From Frigoribacterium sp. VKM Ac-2836 (GTDB lineage Bacteria > Actinomycetota > Actinomycetes > Actinomycetales > Microbacteriaceae), in assembly GCF_013248995.1 (NCBI RefSeq), contig NZ_JABRPK010000004.1, forward strand, positions 1-64,000: a stretch of 64,000 nt of DNA. Direction: 5' to 3'. Below, one piece after another: positions 32,589-42,761 of this stretch. The notes beneath the pieces are model-generated. The model worked only from the letters and a program-made list of their open reading frames with translations. It did no database searches and was not told the origin of the DNA. Numbering within the stretch: the first letter of the stretch is position 1; the number at the start of each line of letters is the position of its first letter. Both the position numbers and the translations under genes were made by a program.

Positions 32589-34093
32589 CGGTCGTCGCCG
32601 GCACCCGAGCCGAGGAGGCGCGGCGCACGCTCCTGAGGAACGTCCGCCTGGTCGGTGCGGGGCCCGCCCCCGTGGACGCCCTGCTCGACGGTGGCCGCGT
32701 CGTCGCGCTCGCGTCCGGCCTCCCCTCCGAGGACGCCGAGGTGCTCGACCTCGGCGGCCGCTGGCTCGCTCCGGGCCTCTGGGACTCCCACGTCCACATG
32801 GACCAGTGGGCCCTCGTGCGCAGACGGCTCGACCTGTCGCAGGCACGGTCGGCAACTCAGGCGGCCTCGATCGTGGGGGAGAGGTTGCTCTCCGAGCCGG
32901 TCGGCGCGGGCGGCACCCTCGTCGGCTACGGCTTCCAGGACGCCTTGTGGACGGACGCCCCGACCAGGGCCCTGCTCGACTCGGTGGCCGGCGACGTGCC
33001 GGTCGTCCTGGTCAGCAACGATCTGCACTCGGTCTGGCTCGATTCGGCCGCCCTCGCCCTGCACGGTCGCTCCGACCATCCGACCGGACTGCTGCGCGAG
33101 CAGGACGCCTTCGACGTGAGTGCCGCCGTGAGCGTCGTCCCGGACGAGCAGCTCGACTCCTGGGTGGGCGAAGCCGTCGAGGCGGCCGCCGCTCGCGGCG
33201 TCGTCGGCATCGTGGACCTCGAGATGACCTTGTCGCTCGACTGCTGGACGCGCCGCGTTACCGGGGGCACACGGGGACTGCGCATCCGCGCCGGGGTCTA
33301 CCCGCGCGACCTGCAGACCGTCATCGCGCGAGGCCTGCGCACGGGTGACGTCGTGCCCGGTACCGACGGTCTCGTCACCATGGGGCCGTTCAAGATCATC
33401 ACCGACGGGTCGCTCGGCACCCGCACGGCGTTCTGCCACGACCCGTACCCCGGGCTCGAGAGCGACCCCGCGGCACGGGGTCTGTGCATCTACGAGACCG
33501 ACGAGCTCGTCGAGTGGCTGCGCCGCGCCTCCTCGGCAGGGCTGGTGCCGGCCGTGCACGCGATCGGGGACGCCGCGAACGCCCAGGCGCTCGACGCCTT
33601 CGAGCAGGTCGGTTGCCCTGGCAGCATCGAGCACGCCCAGCTGCTCGACGCCGCCGACGTCGCCCGGTTCGCCCGGCTCGGCATCGTGGCCAGCGTCCAG
33701 CCCGAGCACGCCATGGACGACCGCGACGTCGTCGACCGGCTCTGGTCGGGACGGTCCGAGCGTGCCTACGTCTTCGAGAGCCTGGCTGCGGCCGGTGTCC
33801 GGCTGCAGCTGGGTTCGGACGCACCCGTGGCTCCACTCGACCCCTGGGTGGCCATCGCGGCGGCGATCTCGCGGTCGCGGGACGGACGCGAGCCCTGGCA
33901 CCCCGAGCAACGCCTCGTCGCCTCCGCGGCGCTCGCGGCGTCGACGGGAGGTCGCGCGAGCGTCGAGGTCGGGTCGGAGGCCGACCTCGTGGTCACCGAT
34001 CTCGACCCGCTCGTCGCGTCCGACGACCAGCTGCGGGCCATGCCGGTCACCGGAACGCTGCTCGGCGGACGCTGGACGCACCGCGACCTGTGA
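32585..34093 (+). CDS. amidohydrolase family protein, YtcJ-like
   Basis: A 502-residue metal-dependent hydrolase. Features in order: N-terminal beta strands (LLRNVRLVG), metal motif DSHVHMDQWA (about residues 64-73), the family-specific PFKIITDGSLGTRTAFCHDPY (about 263-283), VHAIGDAANAQALDAFE, and GSDAPVAPLDPW near 420 with the last metal Asp. YtcJ-type enzymes split amides or esters outside core metabolism; the substrate is unknown. ATGA overlap with the paiB-like gene indicates a shared transcript with nei. Confidence 0.88.
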   Translation: MTVVAGTRAEEARRTLLRNVRLVGAGPAPVDALLDGGRVVALASGLPSEDAEVLDLGGRWLAPGLWDSHVHMDQWALVRRRLDLSQARSATQAASIVGERLLSEPVGAGGTLVGYGFQDALWTDAPTRALLDSVAGDVPVVLVSNDLHSVWLDSAALALHGRSDHPTGLLREQDAFDVSAAVSVVPDEQLDSWVGEAVEAAAARGVVGIVDLEMTLSLDCWTRRVTGGTRGLRIRAGVYPRDLQTVIARGLRTGDVVPGTDGLVTMGPFKIITDGSLGTRTAFCHDPYPGLESDPAARGLCIYETDELVEWLRRASSAGLVPAVHAIGDAANAQALDAFEQVGCPGSIEHAQLLDAADVARFARLGIVASVQPEHAMDDRDVVDRLWSGRSERAYVFESLAAAGVRLQLGSDAPVAPLDPWVAIAAAISRSRDGREPWHPEQRLVASAALAASTGGRASVEVGSEADLVVTDLDPLVASDDQLRAMPVTGTLLGGRWTHRDL

Positions 34094-34100
34094 CCCGCAC

Positions 34101-34140
34101 GGCGAAGGCCGCCACCCCCTGAGGGGCGGCGGCCTTCGCC
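34101..34140. terminator. bidirectional terminator between amidohydrolase and dps
   Basis: GGCGAAGGCCGCC (34101-34113) pairs with GGCGGCCTTCGCC (34128-34140), with an inner CCCC/GGGG extension. It is placed between convergent genes. Confidence 0.85.
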
Positions 34141-34155
34141 GTCTGGTGTGGTGCG

Positions 34156-34644
34156 TCAGCCCGCGACGTGGGCCGCGAGGAACCAGCGGTCCTTCTCCAA
34201 GCCGCGCGAGATCTCGATGGCGACGTCCTGGCTCGAGGCGTCGAGTTCACCGAGCTCGTCGATGGCCTCTCGGACGGCGACCAGCGAGGCGTCGATCTGG
34301 GCGACCAGCTCGGCGATGGTGACGTCGATCTGGTTGAAGCCGGGGGAGGTCGGGGGGATGACCGTCTTGGCCGCGACGGTCTCGATGCGACCGTCGACCG
34401 GCAGTCCGAGGGCGACGACGCGCTCCGCGGCGAGGTCGGCCCATTCGCGGGCGTGGTCGACCACCACGTCGATGAGCTCGTGGACGGCGACGAACGCGAT
34501 TCCGCGCACGTGCCAGTGTGCCTGCTTGCCGTTGACCGACAGGGCCGTCATGTCGGTGACGATCTGGCTGAGGAACTGGGCGACGCCGGCGGCGACGTCG
34601 GGATCGACGGAACCTTGGGGGACGGTGCGGGTGATGTCGGTCAT
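34156..34644 (-). CDS. dps: Dps ferritin-like DNA-protection protein
   Basis: The 162-residue protein forms a dodecamer that oxidises and stores iron and shields DNA. Ferroxidase residues are in the first two helices: KQAHWHVRGIAFVAVHELIDVVVDHAREWADLAAERV (His, Asp and Glu in normal positions, about residues 40-76). The C-terminal helix ends EKDRWFLAAHVAG. A strong ribosome site (AGGAAAGGA) precedes ATG 34644. Two overlapping iron-box sequences lie upstream. Confidence 0.95.
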   Translation of the reverse strand: MTDITRTVPQGSVDPDVAAGVAQFLSQIVTDMTALSVNGKQAHWHVRGIAFVAVHELIDVVVDHAREWADLAAERVVALGLPVDGRIETVAAKTVIPPTSPGFNQIDVTIAELVAQIDASLVAVREAIDELGELDASSQDVAIEISRGLEKDRWFLAAHVAG

Positions 34645-34708
34645 GACGTGGTCCTTTCCTAGACGATGGAGGCAACGCTAGACGTCTGGGAGGATTCCGC
34701 AAGCAAGC

Positions 34709-34742
34709 TGAGGCTGCGCTCACCTAGGTCAGCCTCACCTCA
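34709..34742. promoter_or_regulatory. two overlapping DtxR/IdeR-type iron boxes
   Basis: CTAGGTCAGCCTCACCTCA (34724-34742) agrees at 15 of 19 positions with the DtxR/IdeR consensus TTAGGTTAGCCTAACCTAA. TGAGGCTGCGCTCACCTAG (34709-34727) agrees at 12 of 19 and overlaps it. They lie 65-98 nt upstream of dps and 88-121 nt upstream of the divergent kinase gene. An iron-loaded DtxR dimer pair is the natural reader. Confidence 0.65.
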
Positions 34743-34829
34743 TGCGGGTCGTCACGGGGGATAACCCCACCGGCGTTCCGGGCGCTGGCACCATGGGGTG
34801 GACACCTCGCGCAGACCAGGCTCGAAGGC

Positions 34830-36338
34830 ATGATCCAGGAGGCCACCATCACCGCCGCGAACCCCTACCTCTCCCCACCGGCCCGCCCGGGCGGCTACCG
34901 ACGTCGGTGGCGCGAGCTACCTCGCGAGCTCGGCTACGTCGCCCTCTCGGCCGTCCTCGTCGTCATCGTCTCGGCGGCGGCCTCGCTCTTCCTGCACACG
35001 GTCAGCGGGTCGAGCGACTCGCTCTTCACGCTGGTGTTCCTCGCGGTCGTCGTCTTCGCGGGTCTCTGGATCGCCCGCTGGTTCGGCACCTTCGAGGTGC
35101 TGCGCCTCCGGTGGGCCAGCGATCGTCCGATCCGTCCGGTCGACTGGACGCCGAACACCGCGTGGGGCCGGTCGACCAACCGCTTCGTCCGGGCGGTGTC
35201 GGTCTTCGCCAACCCGCATTACTGGCTCTACCTGCTCTACGGCGTCGTGGTCTTCCCGATCGTGGCGGGTTTCACGACCTTCGTCCTGGTGGGCCTGCTG
35301 GCCGGCCCGGTCCTGGCGATCCTGGGGGTCGTGGTCATGTTCGGCGCCCTGCCCCAGTTCGACACCTCCCACTGGGCCTCGGTGATCGGTGCCGGTGGCG
35401 GCGCGGTGCTCGTCATTCTGGCTCTCGCCCTCTTCGCCGCGGTCGTGCTGGTCTATCCGTACGTCGTGCACGGCTTCGTGGTGATGCACCAGGCGATCGC
35501 CGCCGCGATGCTCGGCGGCTTCCGCAGCGACCAGCTCGAGGTCGAGCTCGCCGACCGCGAGATCTCGCGGACGGCCGCTTTGTCCGCCGAGGGCACGGCC
35601 CTCCGACGCCTCGAGCGGGACATCCACGACGGTCCGCAGCAGCGCCTGGTGCGCCTGCAGATGGACCTCGCGGCGGCGTCCCGCGCCGTCGACACCGATC
35701 CCGCGAAGAGCAAGACCCTCATCGAGGAGGCGCGGGTGCAGTCCCGCGAGGCCCTCGAGGAGCTGCGCGCCCTGTCACGTGGCTTCGCGCCTCCGTTGCT
35801 GTTGGATCGCGGTCTGGTCGCCGCTCTCGAGTCGCTCGTCGACCGCTCGGTCGTGCCCACCACGATGCTGAACCGGGTACCCGGACACGTCGTCATCCCG
35901 ACCGACATCGAGCGCAACGCGTACTTCATCGCGTCCGAGCTCGTGACGAACACGGGCAAGCACGCCCAGGCGGCCAGTGCGGACCTCGTGCTGCGCACAC
36001 GTCAGGCTCCCGACGGCATCGGCACCCTGCTCGAACTCGTCGTGACCGACGACGGACACGGCGGCGCGGGTCTGCGGGACGGTCACGGTCTCGCCGGCGT
36101 GCAAGAACGTCTGGTGGGTCTCGGTGGCTTCCTCGACATCAGCAGCCCGCAGGGCGGGCCGACCATCGTCACGGTGAGCATCCCGATGACGATCGACGTA
36201 CCGAGCAGTGTGACGCTTCCCCTGCCGACCGAGCCGCTGCCGCCGTTCTCGTCGACCGCCGTGACCGAGCCGCTGACCGGCACGGCACTGCCCGACGGGC
36301 CGCTCGATCCGCCGGCCGGACCGCCGAGGCGACCGTAG
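34830..36338 (+). CDS. sensor histidine kinase, NarL/DesK type
   Basis: A 502-residue membrane kinase. About six hydrophobic segments occupy residues 35-230 (a poorly conserved sensor domain), then the dimerisation helix RLERDIHDGPQQRLVRLQMDLAAA with phospho-acceptor His near 265, and an ATP-binding domain (NAYFIASELVTNTGKHAQA; VTDDGHGGAGLRDGHGLAGVQERL). The tail of about 45 residues is Pro-rich. It pairs with the response regulator 29 nt downstream. The stimulus is unknown, probably an envelope signal. Confidence 0.92.
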   Translation: MIQEATITAANPYLSPPARPGGYRRRWRELPRELGYVALSAVLVVIVSAAASLFLHTVSGSSDSLFTLVFLAVVVFAGLWIARWFGTFEVLRLRWASDRPIRPVDWTPNTAWGRSTNRFVRAVSVFANPHYWLYLLYGVVVFPIVAGFTTFVLVGLLAGPVLAILGVVVMFGALPQFDTSHWASVIGAGGGAVLVILALALFAAVVLVYPYVVHGFVVMHQAIAAAMLGGFRSDQLEVELADREISRTAALSAEGTALRRLERDIHDGPQQRLVRLQMDLAAASRAVDTDPAKSKTLIEEARVQSREALEELRALSRGFAPPLLLDRGLVAALESLVDRSVVPTTMLNRVPGHVVIPTDIERNAYFIASELVTNTGKHAQAASADLVLRTRQAPDGIGTLLELVVTDDGHGGAGLRDGHGLAGVQERLVGLGGFLDISSPQGGPTIVTVSIPMTIDVPSSVTLPLPTEPLPPFSSTAVTEPLTGTALPDGPLDPPAGPPRRP

Positions 36339-36355
36339 CCGGTGGGTCGCGCCCG

Positions 36356-36361
36356 TAGTCT
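36356..36361 (+). promoter_or_regulatory. possible internal -10 box of the response regulator
   Basis: TAGTCT then GGACGG and GTG 36368 (6 nt). The regulator may thus also be made from its own leaderless transcript. Confidence 0.45.
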
Positions 36362-36367
36362 GGACGG

Positions 36368-37036
36368 GTGAGTCTCGAGAGCCCTTCCCGTCAGCCCCTC
36401 CGTGTCGTCGTCGCCGACGACTCGGTGCTGCTGCGGGAGGGGCTCGTCCGTCTGCTCGACGAGATCGGGGTCGAGGTCGTCGGTGCCTACGGCGACGCCG
36501 ACTCGCTGCTGGCCGACCTCGACGAGGTCCGCCCCGACATCGCCGTCCTCGACGTGCGCATGCCGCCGACGCACACCGACGAGGGCGTCCGGGCCGCGAT
36601 CGAAGCTCGGCGTCGTCGGCCCGATCTCGGCATCCTGCTGTTGTCGCAGTACGTCGAGGTGGCCTACGCGCGGGATCTGCTCGAGGCCGGCTCGGGCGGG
36701 GTCGGTTACCTCCTGAAGGACCGCATCGCCTCGTTCGACGAGTTCGGAGACGCGCTCGGCCGGGTGTCGGACGGTGGGACGGTCCTCGACCCGCAAGTGG
36801 TGTCGCAGTTGTTGGGGCGTCGGAGCGATCCGCTCGCCGCCCTGACACCCCGCGAGCGAGAGGTGCTGACTCTCATGGCCGAGGGGCGCACGAACGCCGC
36901 CATCGCGGCAGAACTGGTCATCGGGACGGGCGCCGTCGAGAAGAACGTCACCTCGATCTTCCAGAAGCTCTTGCTGGAAGACAGCGGTACCGACCATCGC
37001 CGGGTGCTGGCCGTGCTCGCGTTCCTGCAGCGCTGA
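36368..37036 (+). CDS. LuxR/NarL-family response regulator
   Basis: The 222-residue protein has a receiver domain (VVADDSVLLREGLVRLL, phospho-Asp in IAVLDVRMPPTHTDEG near residue 61, Lys in YLLKDRIAS) and a C-terminal LuxR helix-turn-helix (LTPREREVLTLMAEGRTNAAIAAELVIGTGAVEKNVTSIFQKL). It is the partner of the upstream kinase. Target genes are not evident here. Confidence 0.94.
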   Translation: MSLESPSRQPLRVVVADDSVLLREGLVRLLDEIGVEVVGAYGDADSLLADLDEVRPDIAVLDVRMPPTHTDEGVRAAIEARRRRPDLGILLLSQYVEVAYARDLLEAGSGGVGYLLKDRIASFDEFGDALGRVSDGGTVLDPQVVSQLLGRRSDPLAALTPREREVLTLMAEGRTNAAIAAELVIGTGAVEKNVTSIFQKLLLEDSGTDHRRVLAVLAFLQR

Positions 37037-37068
37037 GACCCGGTCGTGGTGAGGCCGCGTCGGGTCTC
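37035..37068. terminator. hairpin between convergent genes
   Basis: GAGACCCG (37035-37042) pairs with CGGGTCTC (37061-37068). It overlaps the response-regulator stop and lies in front of the convergent SGNH gene end. Confidence 0.5.
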
Positions 37069-37081
37069 GACGTGCGGGCCG

Positions 37082-37858
37082 TCAGCTCGTGGCCTGGGCG
37101 CCGTCGGTGGCCGTGTCCACCGGTGAACCTGCCTGCGGGGCGCTGACCCGCGTGCCGGCCACGTCGAGGACGGTGTCGCGGAGTGCGTGGCCGAGTGCCT
37201 CGTAGCCGGCCGTCGTGGGGTGGATGCCGTCGACGGTCGTACCGGCGGCGAAGACGTCGCCCGCACGCGCGAATCCCCAGGGGTCGGTGAAGGTCCACCC
37301 CCGGTCGGCGACGAAGCGCTCGAGTCGAGCCTCGTAGTCGGCCGCTGCACGGGGCGCACGGTCGTAGGGCGGGATCGCGGCCACCACGACGTGTTTCGCG
37401 TGGATCGTGTCGACGATGGCGTCGTACGAGGCAGCGGAGTCGCCGAAGCTCAACCCGAGCCGTACGTCGTTGGTGCCCGACATGAGCACGAGGACGTCGA
37501 CGTCGCCGACGGGCCGCACCGCCGCGGCCTGCTCTTGCACGGTGGATCCGCCCTTGGCGTAACCGCCCACGTAGTCGACGCCGTCACCCTGGGCGTAGGT
37601 CATCCACGTGTCGGCGGTGAGGCCGTCGCTCAGCAGGCGACCGCCCCCTGCGGTCAGCGAGTCGCCGACGATGGCGACCCGCACGCCGCCCGAGTTCGGG
37701 GCCGTGGCCACGCCGGGCGCGGGGGCAGCCTGCGCGATCGTGCCGGACCCGGACCCGGAGGCGCTCGTCGAGTGGACCGGGGGAGCGGCACACCCGGCCG
37801 CGAGGGTGGCCACGACCGCACCGACCAGCGCGACCCGGGCGAACGTCGCACGATCCAT
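37082..37858 (-). CDS. secreted SGNH/GDSL-type lipoprotein esterase
   Basis: The 258-residue protein has a lipoprotein signal (VGAVVATLAAGC, lipidated Cys at about residue 23), a Ser/Gly/Ala linker, and an SGNH hydrolase domain: VAIVGDSLTAGGG (nucleophile Ser), GYAKGGSTV, LMSGTNDVRLG and DGIHPTTAGYEAL (Asp-x-x-His). It is likely an extracellular esterase or lipase acting on lipid or on acetylated wall sugar. ATG 37858 is chosen because the signal peptide starts there. Confidence 0.88.
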   Translation of the reverse strand: MDRATFARVALVGAVVATLAAGCAAPPVHSTSASGSGSGTIAQAAPAPGVATAPNSGGVRVAIVGDSLTAGGGRLLSDGLTADTWMTYAQGDGVDYVGGYAKGGSTVQEQAAAVRPVGDVDVLVLMSGTNDVRLGLSFGDSAASYDAIVDTIHAKHVVVAAIPPYDRAPRAAADYEARLERFVADRGWTFTDPWGFARAGDVFAAGTTVDGIHPTTAGYEALGHALRDTVLDVAGTRVSAPQAGSPVDTATDGAQATS

Positions 37859-38033
37859 GTGGCCATCTTGGGTCACGCCGCGCCAGGAAGAATCATCCGC
37901 CAGCACGACTTCTGGCCCGGCCGGCTCGGAAGTCCCTGAAAGAACTCCCGCCGGCGCCGGAGTGGCGCGCGCGGAGAAGATTTCATTCAAGGCGCCGACC
38001 GGCGCCGACGCCGGAGGCGTCGAACGAACAGAG

Positions 38034-38104
38034 AGGGGATGACGGGAATCGAACCCGCGTGATCAGTTTGGAAGACTGAGGCTCTACCATTGAGCTACAT
38101 CCCC
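38034..38104 (-). tRNA. tRNA-Gly (anticodon TCC)
   Basis: Minus strand: acceptor GGGGATG/CATCCCC, D arm GCTC-AATGGTA-GAGC, anticodon stem TCAGT/ACTGA with loop CTTCCAA (anticodon TCC, reads GGA/GGG), T arm GCGGG-TTCGATT-CCCGT, discriminator T. CCA is not encoded. Confidence 0.94.
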
Positions 38105-38182
38105 GTGAGCGGCCGAGCCGCACGGTGAGACCAGCATAAGGCATCCGTAGGCGTCGCTGAGTCACGGGGCCTCGCTGTCGGC

Positions 38183-38188
38183 TAGACT
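38183..38188 (+). promoter_or_regulatory. possible -10 box of tRNA-Pro
   Basis: TAGACT on the plus strand about 68 nt before tRNA-Pro. It is the only good -10-like box in the spacer, and the 5' leader would be removed by RNase P. Confidence 0.3.
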
Positions 38189-38255
38189 CGACGCGGCCTT
38201 CACGTACCCGACCTCAACGGGACTCACGCGTGCCGGCCGGTTCCAGGCTGATACA

Positions 38256-38328
38256 CGGGGCGTAGCGTAGTGGCTAGCGCGTCCGTTTTGGGGGCGGAAG
38301 ATCGCAGGTTCGAGTCCTGTCGCCCCGA
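38256..38328 (+). tRNA. tRNA-Pro (anticodon TGG)
   Basis: Acceptor CGGGGCG/CGCCCCG, D arm AGCG-TAGTGGCTA-GCGC form, anticodon stem TCCGT/GCGGA with loop TTTGGGG (anticodon TGG, reads CCA), T arm GCAGG-TTCGAGT-CCTGT, discriminator A. The tig start codon follows after 62 nt, so read-through could join them. Confidence 0.95.
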
Positions 38329-38390
38329 CGATCGTCTACCTGCTGTCTCGGATGTGAGTTCAGCACCACCAACACAGGAGAAGCCCCACA

Positions 38391-39716
38391 TTGGTCCAGA
38401 CCACGGTTGAGAAGCTCAGCCCCACGCGCGTCAAGCTCAACATCGTCGTGACCCCCGACGAGCTCAAGCCCAGCGTCACGCACGCCTACGGTCACATCGC
38501 CGAGTCGGTCAACATCCCCGGTTTCCGCAAGGGCAAGGTGCCGCCGCCCATCATCGACCAGCGCGTCGGTCGTGAAGAGGTGCTGAACCACGCCGTCAGC
38601 GAGAGCCTCGACAAGTTCTACCGCGAGGCCGTGACCGAGACCGAGATCCGCGTCCTCGGTCGTCCCGAGGCCGACGTGGTCGAGTGGCCGAACGTCAAGG
38701 ACTTCTCGGGCGACCTGAAGATCGCCGTCGAGGTCGACGTGCGCCCCGACTTCGACCTGCCCGAGTACGACGGCCTCGAGTTGACGGTCGACACGGTCGA
38801 CATCACCGACGACGAGATCGCCGAAGAACTCACCAACCTGCGTACCCGTTTCGGCACGCTGGTCACCGTCGACCGCCCTGCCACCACGGGTGACTTCGCC
38901 CAGATCGACCTGACCGCGACGATCGGCGACGACGTCGTCGACACCGCCAAGGGCATCTCGTACGAGCTCGGCTCGGGCGAGCTGATCGAGGGCATCGACG
39001 AGGCCCTCGAGTCGCTCACCGCCGGCGAGAGCACCACGTTCGAGTCGAAGCTGCTCGGCGGCGACCGTGAGGGCGAGACCGCCCTCATCGCCGTCGACGT
39101 GACTGCCGTCAAAGAGCGCGAGCTCCCCGAGGCCGACGACGACTTCGCCCAGATCGCCAGCCAGTTCGACACCATCGACGAGCTCAAGGGTGACTTGAAA
39201 GAGCAGCTCGCGAAGTCGAAGACCTTCGGTCAGGGTGCTCAGGCACGCGACCAGGTCGTCGAGAAGCTGCTCGAGGCCGTCGAGATCCCCGTCCCCGAGA
39301 AGCTCGTCGAGGACGAGGTGCACCGTCACCTCGAGCAGGAGAACCGCCTCGAGGACGAGGAGCACCGTGCCGAGGTCAAGGAGAGCAGCGAGAAGGCCTT
39401 CCGCAACCAGATCCTCCTCGACGCCATCGCCGAGAAAGAGGCCGTGAAGGTCGAGCAGGACGAGTTGACCCAGTACCTCATCCAGGGTGCGGCCCAGTAC
39501 GGCATGGAGCCCGGCGAGTTCATCAAGGTCCTCGACCAGAACGGTCAGATCCCGGCCATGGTCGGCGAGGTCGCCCGCAGCAAGGCCCTCGCGGTCGTGC
39601 TCAGCAAGGCGAAGGTCGTCGACGGCAAGGGTGACTCGGTCGACCTGTCCGCCTTCACCGCGACCGCGGGGGTCGGCGGAGACGACGACGACCACGCCGG
39701 TCACGACCACGCGTAG
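38391..39716 (+). CDS. tig: trigger factor
   Basis: The 441-residue ribosome-bound chaperone and peptidyl-prolyl isomerase meets nascent chains. Domains: ribosome-binding N-terminus with the signature [12 protein letters not shown] (about residues 44-55); FKBP-type isomerase at about 160-245 ([26 protein letters not shown]); long helical arms to 420; and an acidic/His tail ([11 protein letters not shown]). The TTG start is supported by AGGAGAAG 8 nt upstream and by the family N-terminus beginning right there. It is followed at once by clp genes, a usual arrangement. Confidence 0.96.
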   Translation: MVQTTVEKLSPTRVKLNIVVTPDELKPSVTHAYGHIAESVNIPGFRKGKVPPPIIDQRVGREEVLNHAVSESLDKFYREAVTETEIRVLGRPEADVVEWPNVKDFSGDLKIAVEVDVRPDFDLPEYDGLELTVDTVDITDDEIAEELTNLRTRFGTLVTVDRPATTGDFAQIDLTATIGDDVVDTAKGISYELGSGELIEGIDEALESLTAGESTTFESKLLGGDREGETALIAVDVTAVKERELPEADDDFAQIASQFDTIDELKGDLKEQLAKSKTFGQGAQARDQVVEKLLEAVEIPVPEKLVEDEVHRHLEQENRLEDEEHRAEVKESSEKAFRNQILLDAIAEKEAVKVEQDELTQYLIQGAAQYGMEPGEFIKVLDQNGQIPAMVGEVARSKALAVVLSKAKVVDGKGDSVDLSAFTATAGVGGDDDDHAGHDHA

Positions 39717-39751
39717 GCGGCAGGGTCGGGTCAGCTGACCCGTCACGTCGA

Positions 39752-39783
39752 GAGGGCCGGGTGCGAGTGCGCACCCGGCCCTC
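39752..39783 (+). terminator. terminator of tig
   Basis: Stem GAGGGCCGGGTGCG (39752-39765) / CGCACCCGGCCCTC (39770-39783) with a 4-nt loop, 35 nt after the tig stop and before the clpP promoter region. Confidence 0.8.
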
Positions 39784-39930
39784 CGTCGTTCCCGGCGCCG
39801 CACCTCCCGGGCTCTCGGGTGCGCCCACGGGGCCGGGAAGGCGCGGTATCTGCCGTGGGCGAACAGCCCGGAACCCGTGCGTTGGCTCCGATAGATTCGA
39901 CGACAAGCGACAACGAATGGGAGCTCCACC

Positions 39931-40518
39931 ATGGCCGACGTGACACTGCCCAACAGTGTTTTTGACCGACTGCTCAAAGACCGGATCATCTGGCTCGGCT
40001 CTGAGGTCCGCGACGAGAACGCCAACGAGATCGCCGCGAAACTGCTGCTGCTCGCTGCGGAAGACAGCGAGAAGGACATCTACCTCTACATCAACTCGCC
40101 CGGCGGGTCGATCACGGCGGGCATGGCGATCTACGACGCCATGGAGTTCGTGCCGAACGACATCGTCACCGTCGGCATCGGCATGGCCGCGTCGATGGGG
40201 CAGCTGCTGCTGACCGCCGGCACCAAGGGCAAGCGCTACATCACGCCGAACGCGCGCGTCCTGCTGCACCAGCCGCACGGCGGGTTCGGTGGCACCTCGT
40301 CGGACATCCAGACGCAGGCGCAGCTCATCCTCTCGATGAAGCGTCGTCTTGCCGAGATCACGGCGGCACAGACGGGCAAGACCGTCGAGCAGATCAACGA
40401 AGACGGCGACCGCGACCGCTGGTTCACCGCTGAAGAGGCCCTCGAGTACGGCTTCGTCGACCACATCCGCGGCTCGGCCACCGACGTCGTCGGCGGCGCC
40501 GGCACCGACCAGGCCTAG
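39931..40518 (+). CDS. clpP1: ATP-dependent Clp protease proteolytic subunit 1
   Basis: The 195-residue serine peptidase subunit has the catalytic Ser in [12 protein letters not shown] (about residue 94) and His in [11 protein letters not shown] (about residue 119), with the handle-region helix [25 protein letters not shown]. ClpP1 and ClpP2 together form the active tetradecamer in actinobacteria. An A/G-rich ribosome site (GGGAG) precedes ATG 39931. TAGATT at 39892-39897 could be the promoter -10. clpP2 follows 40 nt on. Confidence 0.96.
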   Translation: MADVTLPNSVFDRLLKDRIIWLGSEVRDENANEIAAKLLLLAAEDSEKDIYLYINSPGGSITAGMAIYDAMEFVPNDIVTVGIGMAASMGQLLLTAGTKGKRYITPNARVLLHQPHGGFGGTSSDIQTQAQLILSMKRRLAEITAAQTGKTVEQINEDGDRDRWFTAEEALEYGFVDHIRGSATDVVGGAGTDQA

Positions 40519-40558
40519 GCCCTTCGCCCCTTCGTCAGAACGAGAAAGAGAAGAACTC

Positions 40559-41224
40559 ATGGAACTCCCGATGATGGGTGGCGCGGGTCGAGTGCAGACC
40601 CCCAGCTCCCGGTACATCCTGCCCAGCTTCGAAGAGCGCACGGCCTACGGCTACAAGCGCCAGGACCCGTACGCCAAGCTGTTCGAAGACCGCATCGTCT
40701 TCCTCGGCGTCCAGGTCGACGACGCCTCGGCGGACGACATCATGGCTCAGTTGCTCGTGCTCGAGAGCATGGACCCCGACCGCGACATCACCCTGTACAT
40801 CAACTCGCCCGGTGGTTCGTTCACGGCCATGACGGCCATCTACGACACGATGCAGTACATCCGTCCCGAGATCCAGACGGTCTGCCTCGGTCAGGCGGCC
40901 TCGGCCGCGGCCGTCCTCCTCGCCGCGGGTCAGCCGGGCAAGCGACTGGCCCTCCCCAACGCCCGTGTGCTGATCCACCAGCCCGCGACCGGTGGGAGCA
41001 GCGGGGGCCAGGCTTCCGACATCGAGATCCAGGCGGCCGAAGTCCTGCGCATGCGCACCTGGCTCGAAGAGACGCTGTCGAAGCACTCGAACAAGACGCC
41101 CGAGCAGGTCAACCGCGACATCGAGCGCGACAACATCCTGGGTGCCCAAGAGGCTCTCGAGTACGGTCTGGTCGACCAGGTACTCGGTTCGCGCAAGAAC
41201 CAGCCGGCTGCGCTCACCCGCTGA
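40559..41224 (+). CDS. clpP2: ATP-dependent Clp protease proteolytic subunit 2
   Basis: A 221-residue second ClpP with the longer N-terminus of actinobacterial ClpP2 ([32 protein letters not shown]). Catalytic Ser is in [12 protein letters not shown] (about 110) and His in LIHQPATGG (about 135). It is co-transcribed with clpP1. The ATG at 40559 follows AAGAGAAGAA. The stop is followed closely by a strong terminator, so clpX is transcribed separately. Confidence 0.96.
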   Translation: MELPMMGGAGRVQTPSSRYILPSFEERTAYGYKRQDPYAKLFEDRIVFLGVQVDDASADDIMAQLLVLESMDPDRDITLYINSPGGSFTAMTAIYDTMQYIRPEIQTVCLGQAASAAAVLLAAGQPGKRLALPNARVLIHQPATGGSSGGQASDIEIQAAEVLRMRTWLEETLSKHSNKTPEQVNRDIERDNILGAQEALEYGLVDQVLGSRKNQPAALTR

Positions 41225-41235
41225 CCACGCGATGA

Positions 41236-41273
41236 CGACGAAGGCCCCGGGCACTCGCCCGGGGCCTTCGTCG
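41236..41273 (+). terminator. terminator of clpP1-clpP2
   Basis: CGACGAAGGCCCCGGGC pairs with GCCCGGGGCCTTCGTCG around loop ACTC, a perfect 17-bp stem 12 nt past the clpP2 stop. Confidence 0.85.
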
Positions 41274-41433
41274 TGCCGATGGTACGGCGACCGGTCGGTC
41301 GACCCGACCGTGTCGTCGACGGATGTGCCCGCGCTGCCCGGGTCGGTCCGTGAGTGTCGGTGGATCGGGTTAGGCTCGGTTCACACGACGACCGGTCCCG
41401 GTCGATGACCTCAGCCAATCAGGGAGGCCGAGC

Positions 41434-42714
<1,281 letters not shown>

Positions 42715-42725
42715 CAGCGGCGACA

Positions 42726-42756
42726 GAGCGCCCCGGCCGGTTCGGCCGGGGCGCTC
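42726..42756. terminator. bidirectional terminator between clpX and the M3 peptidase
   Basis: GAGCGCCCCGGCC (42726-42738) pairs with GGCCGGGGCGCTC (42744-42756) and is followed on the plus strand by TCTTGT. It serves both convergent genes. Confidence 0.85.
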
Positions 42757-42761
42757 TCTTG

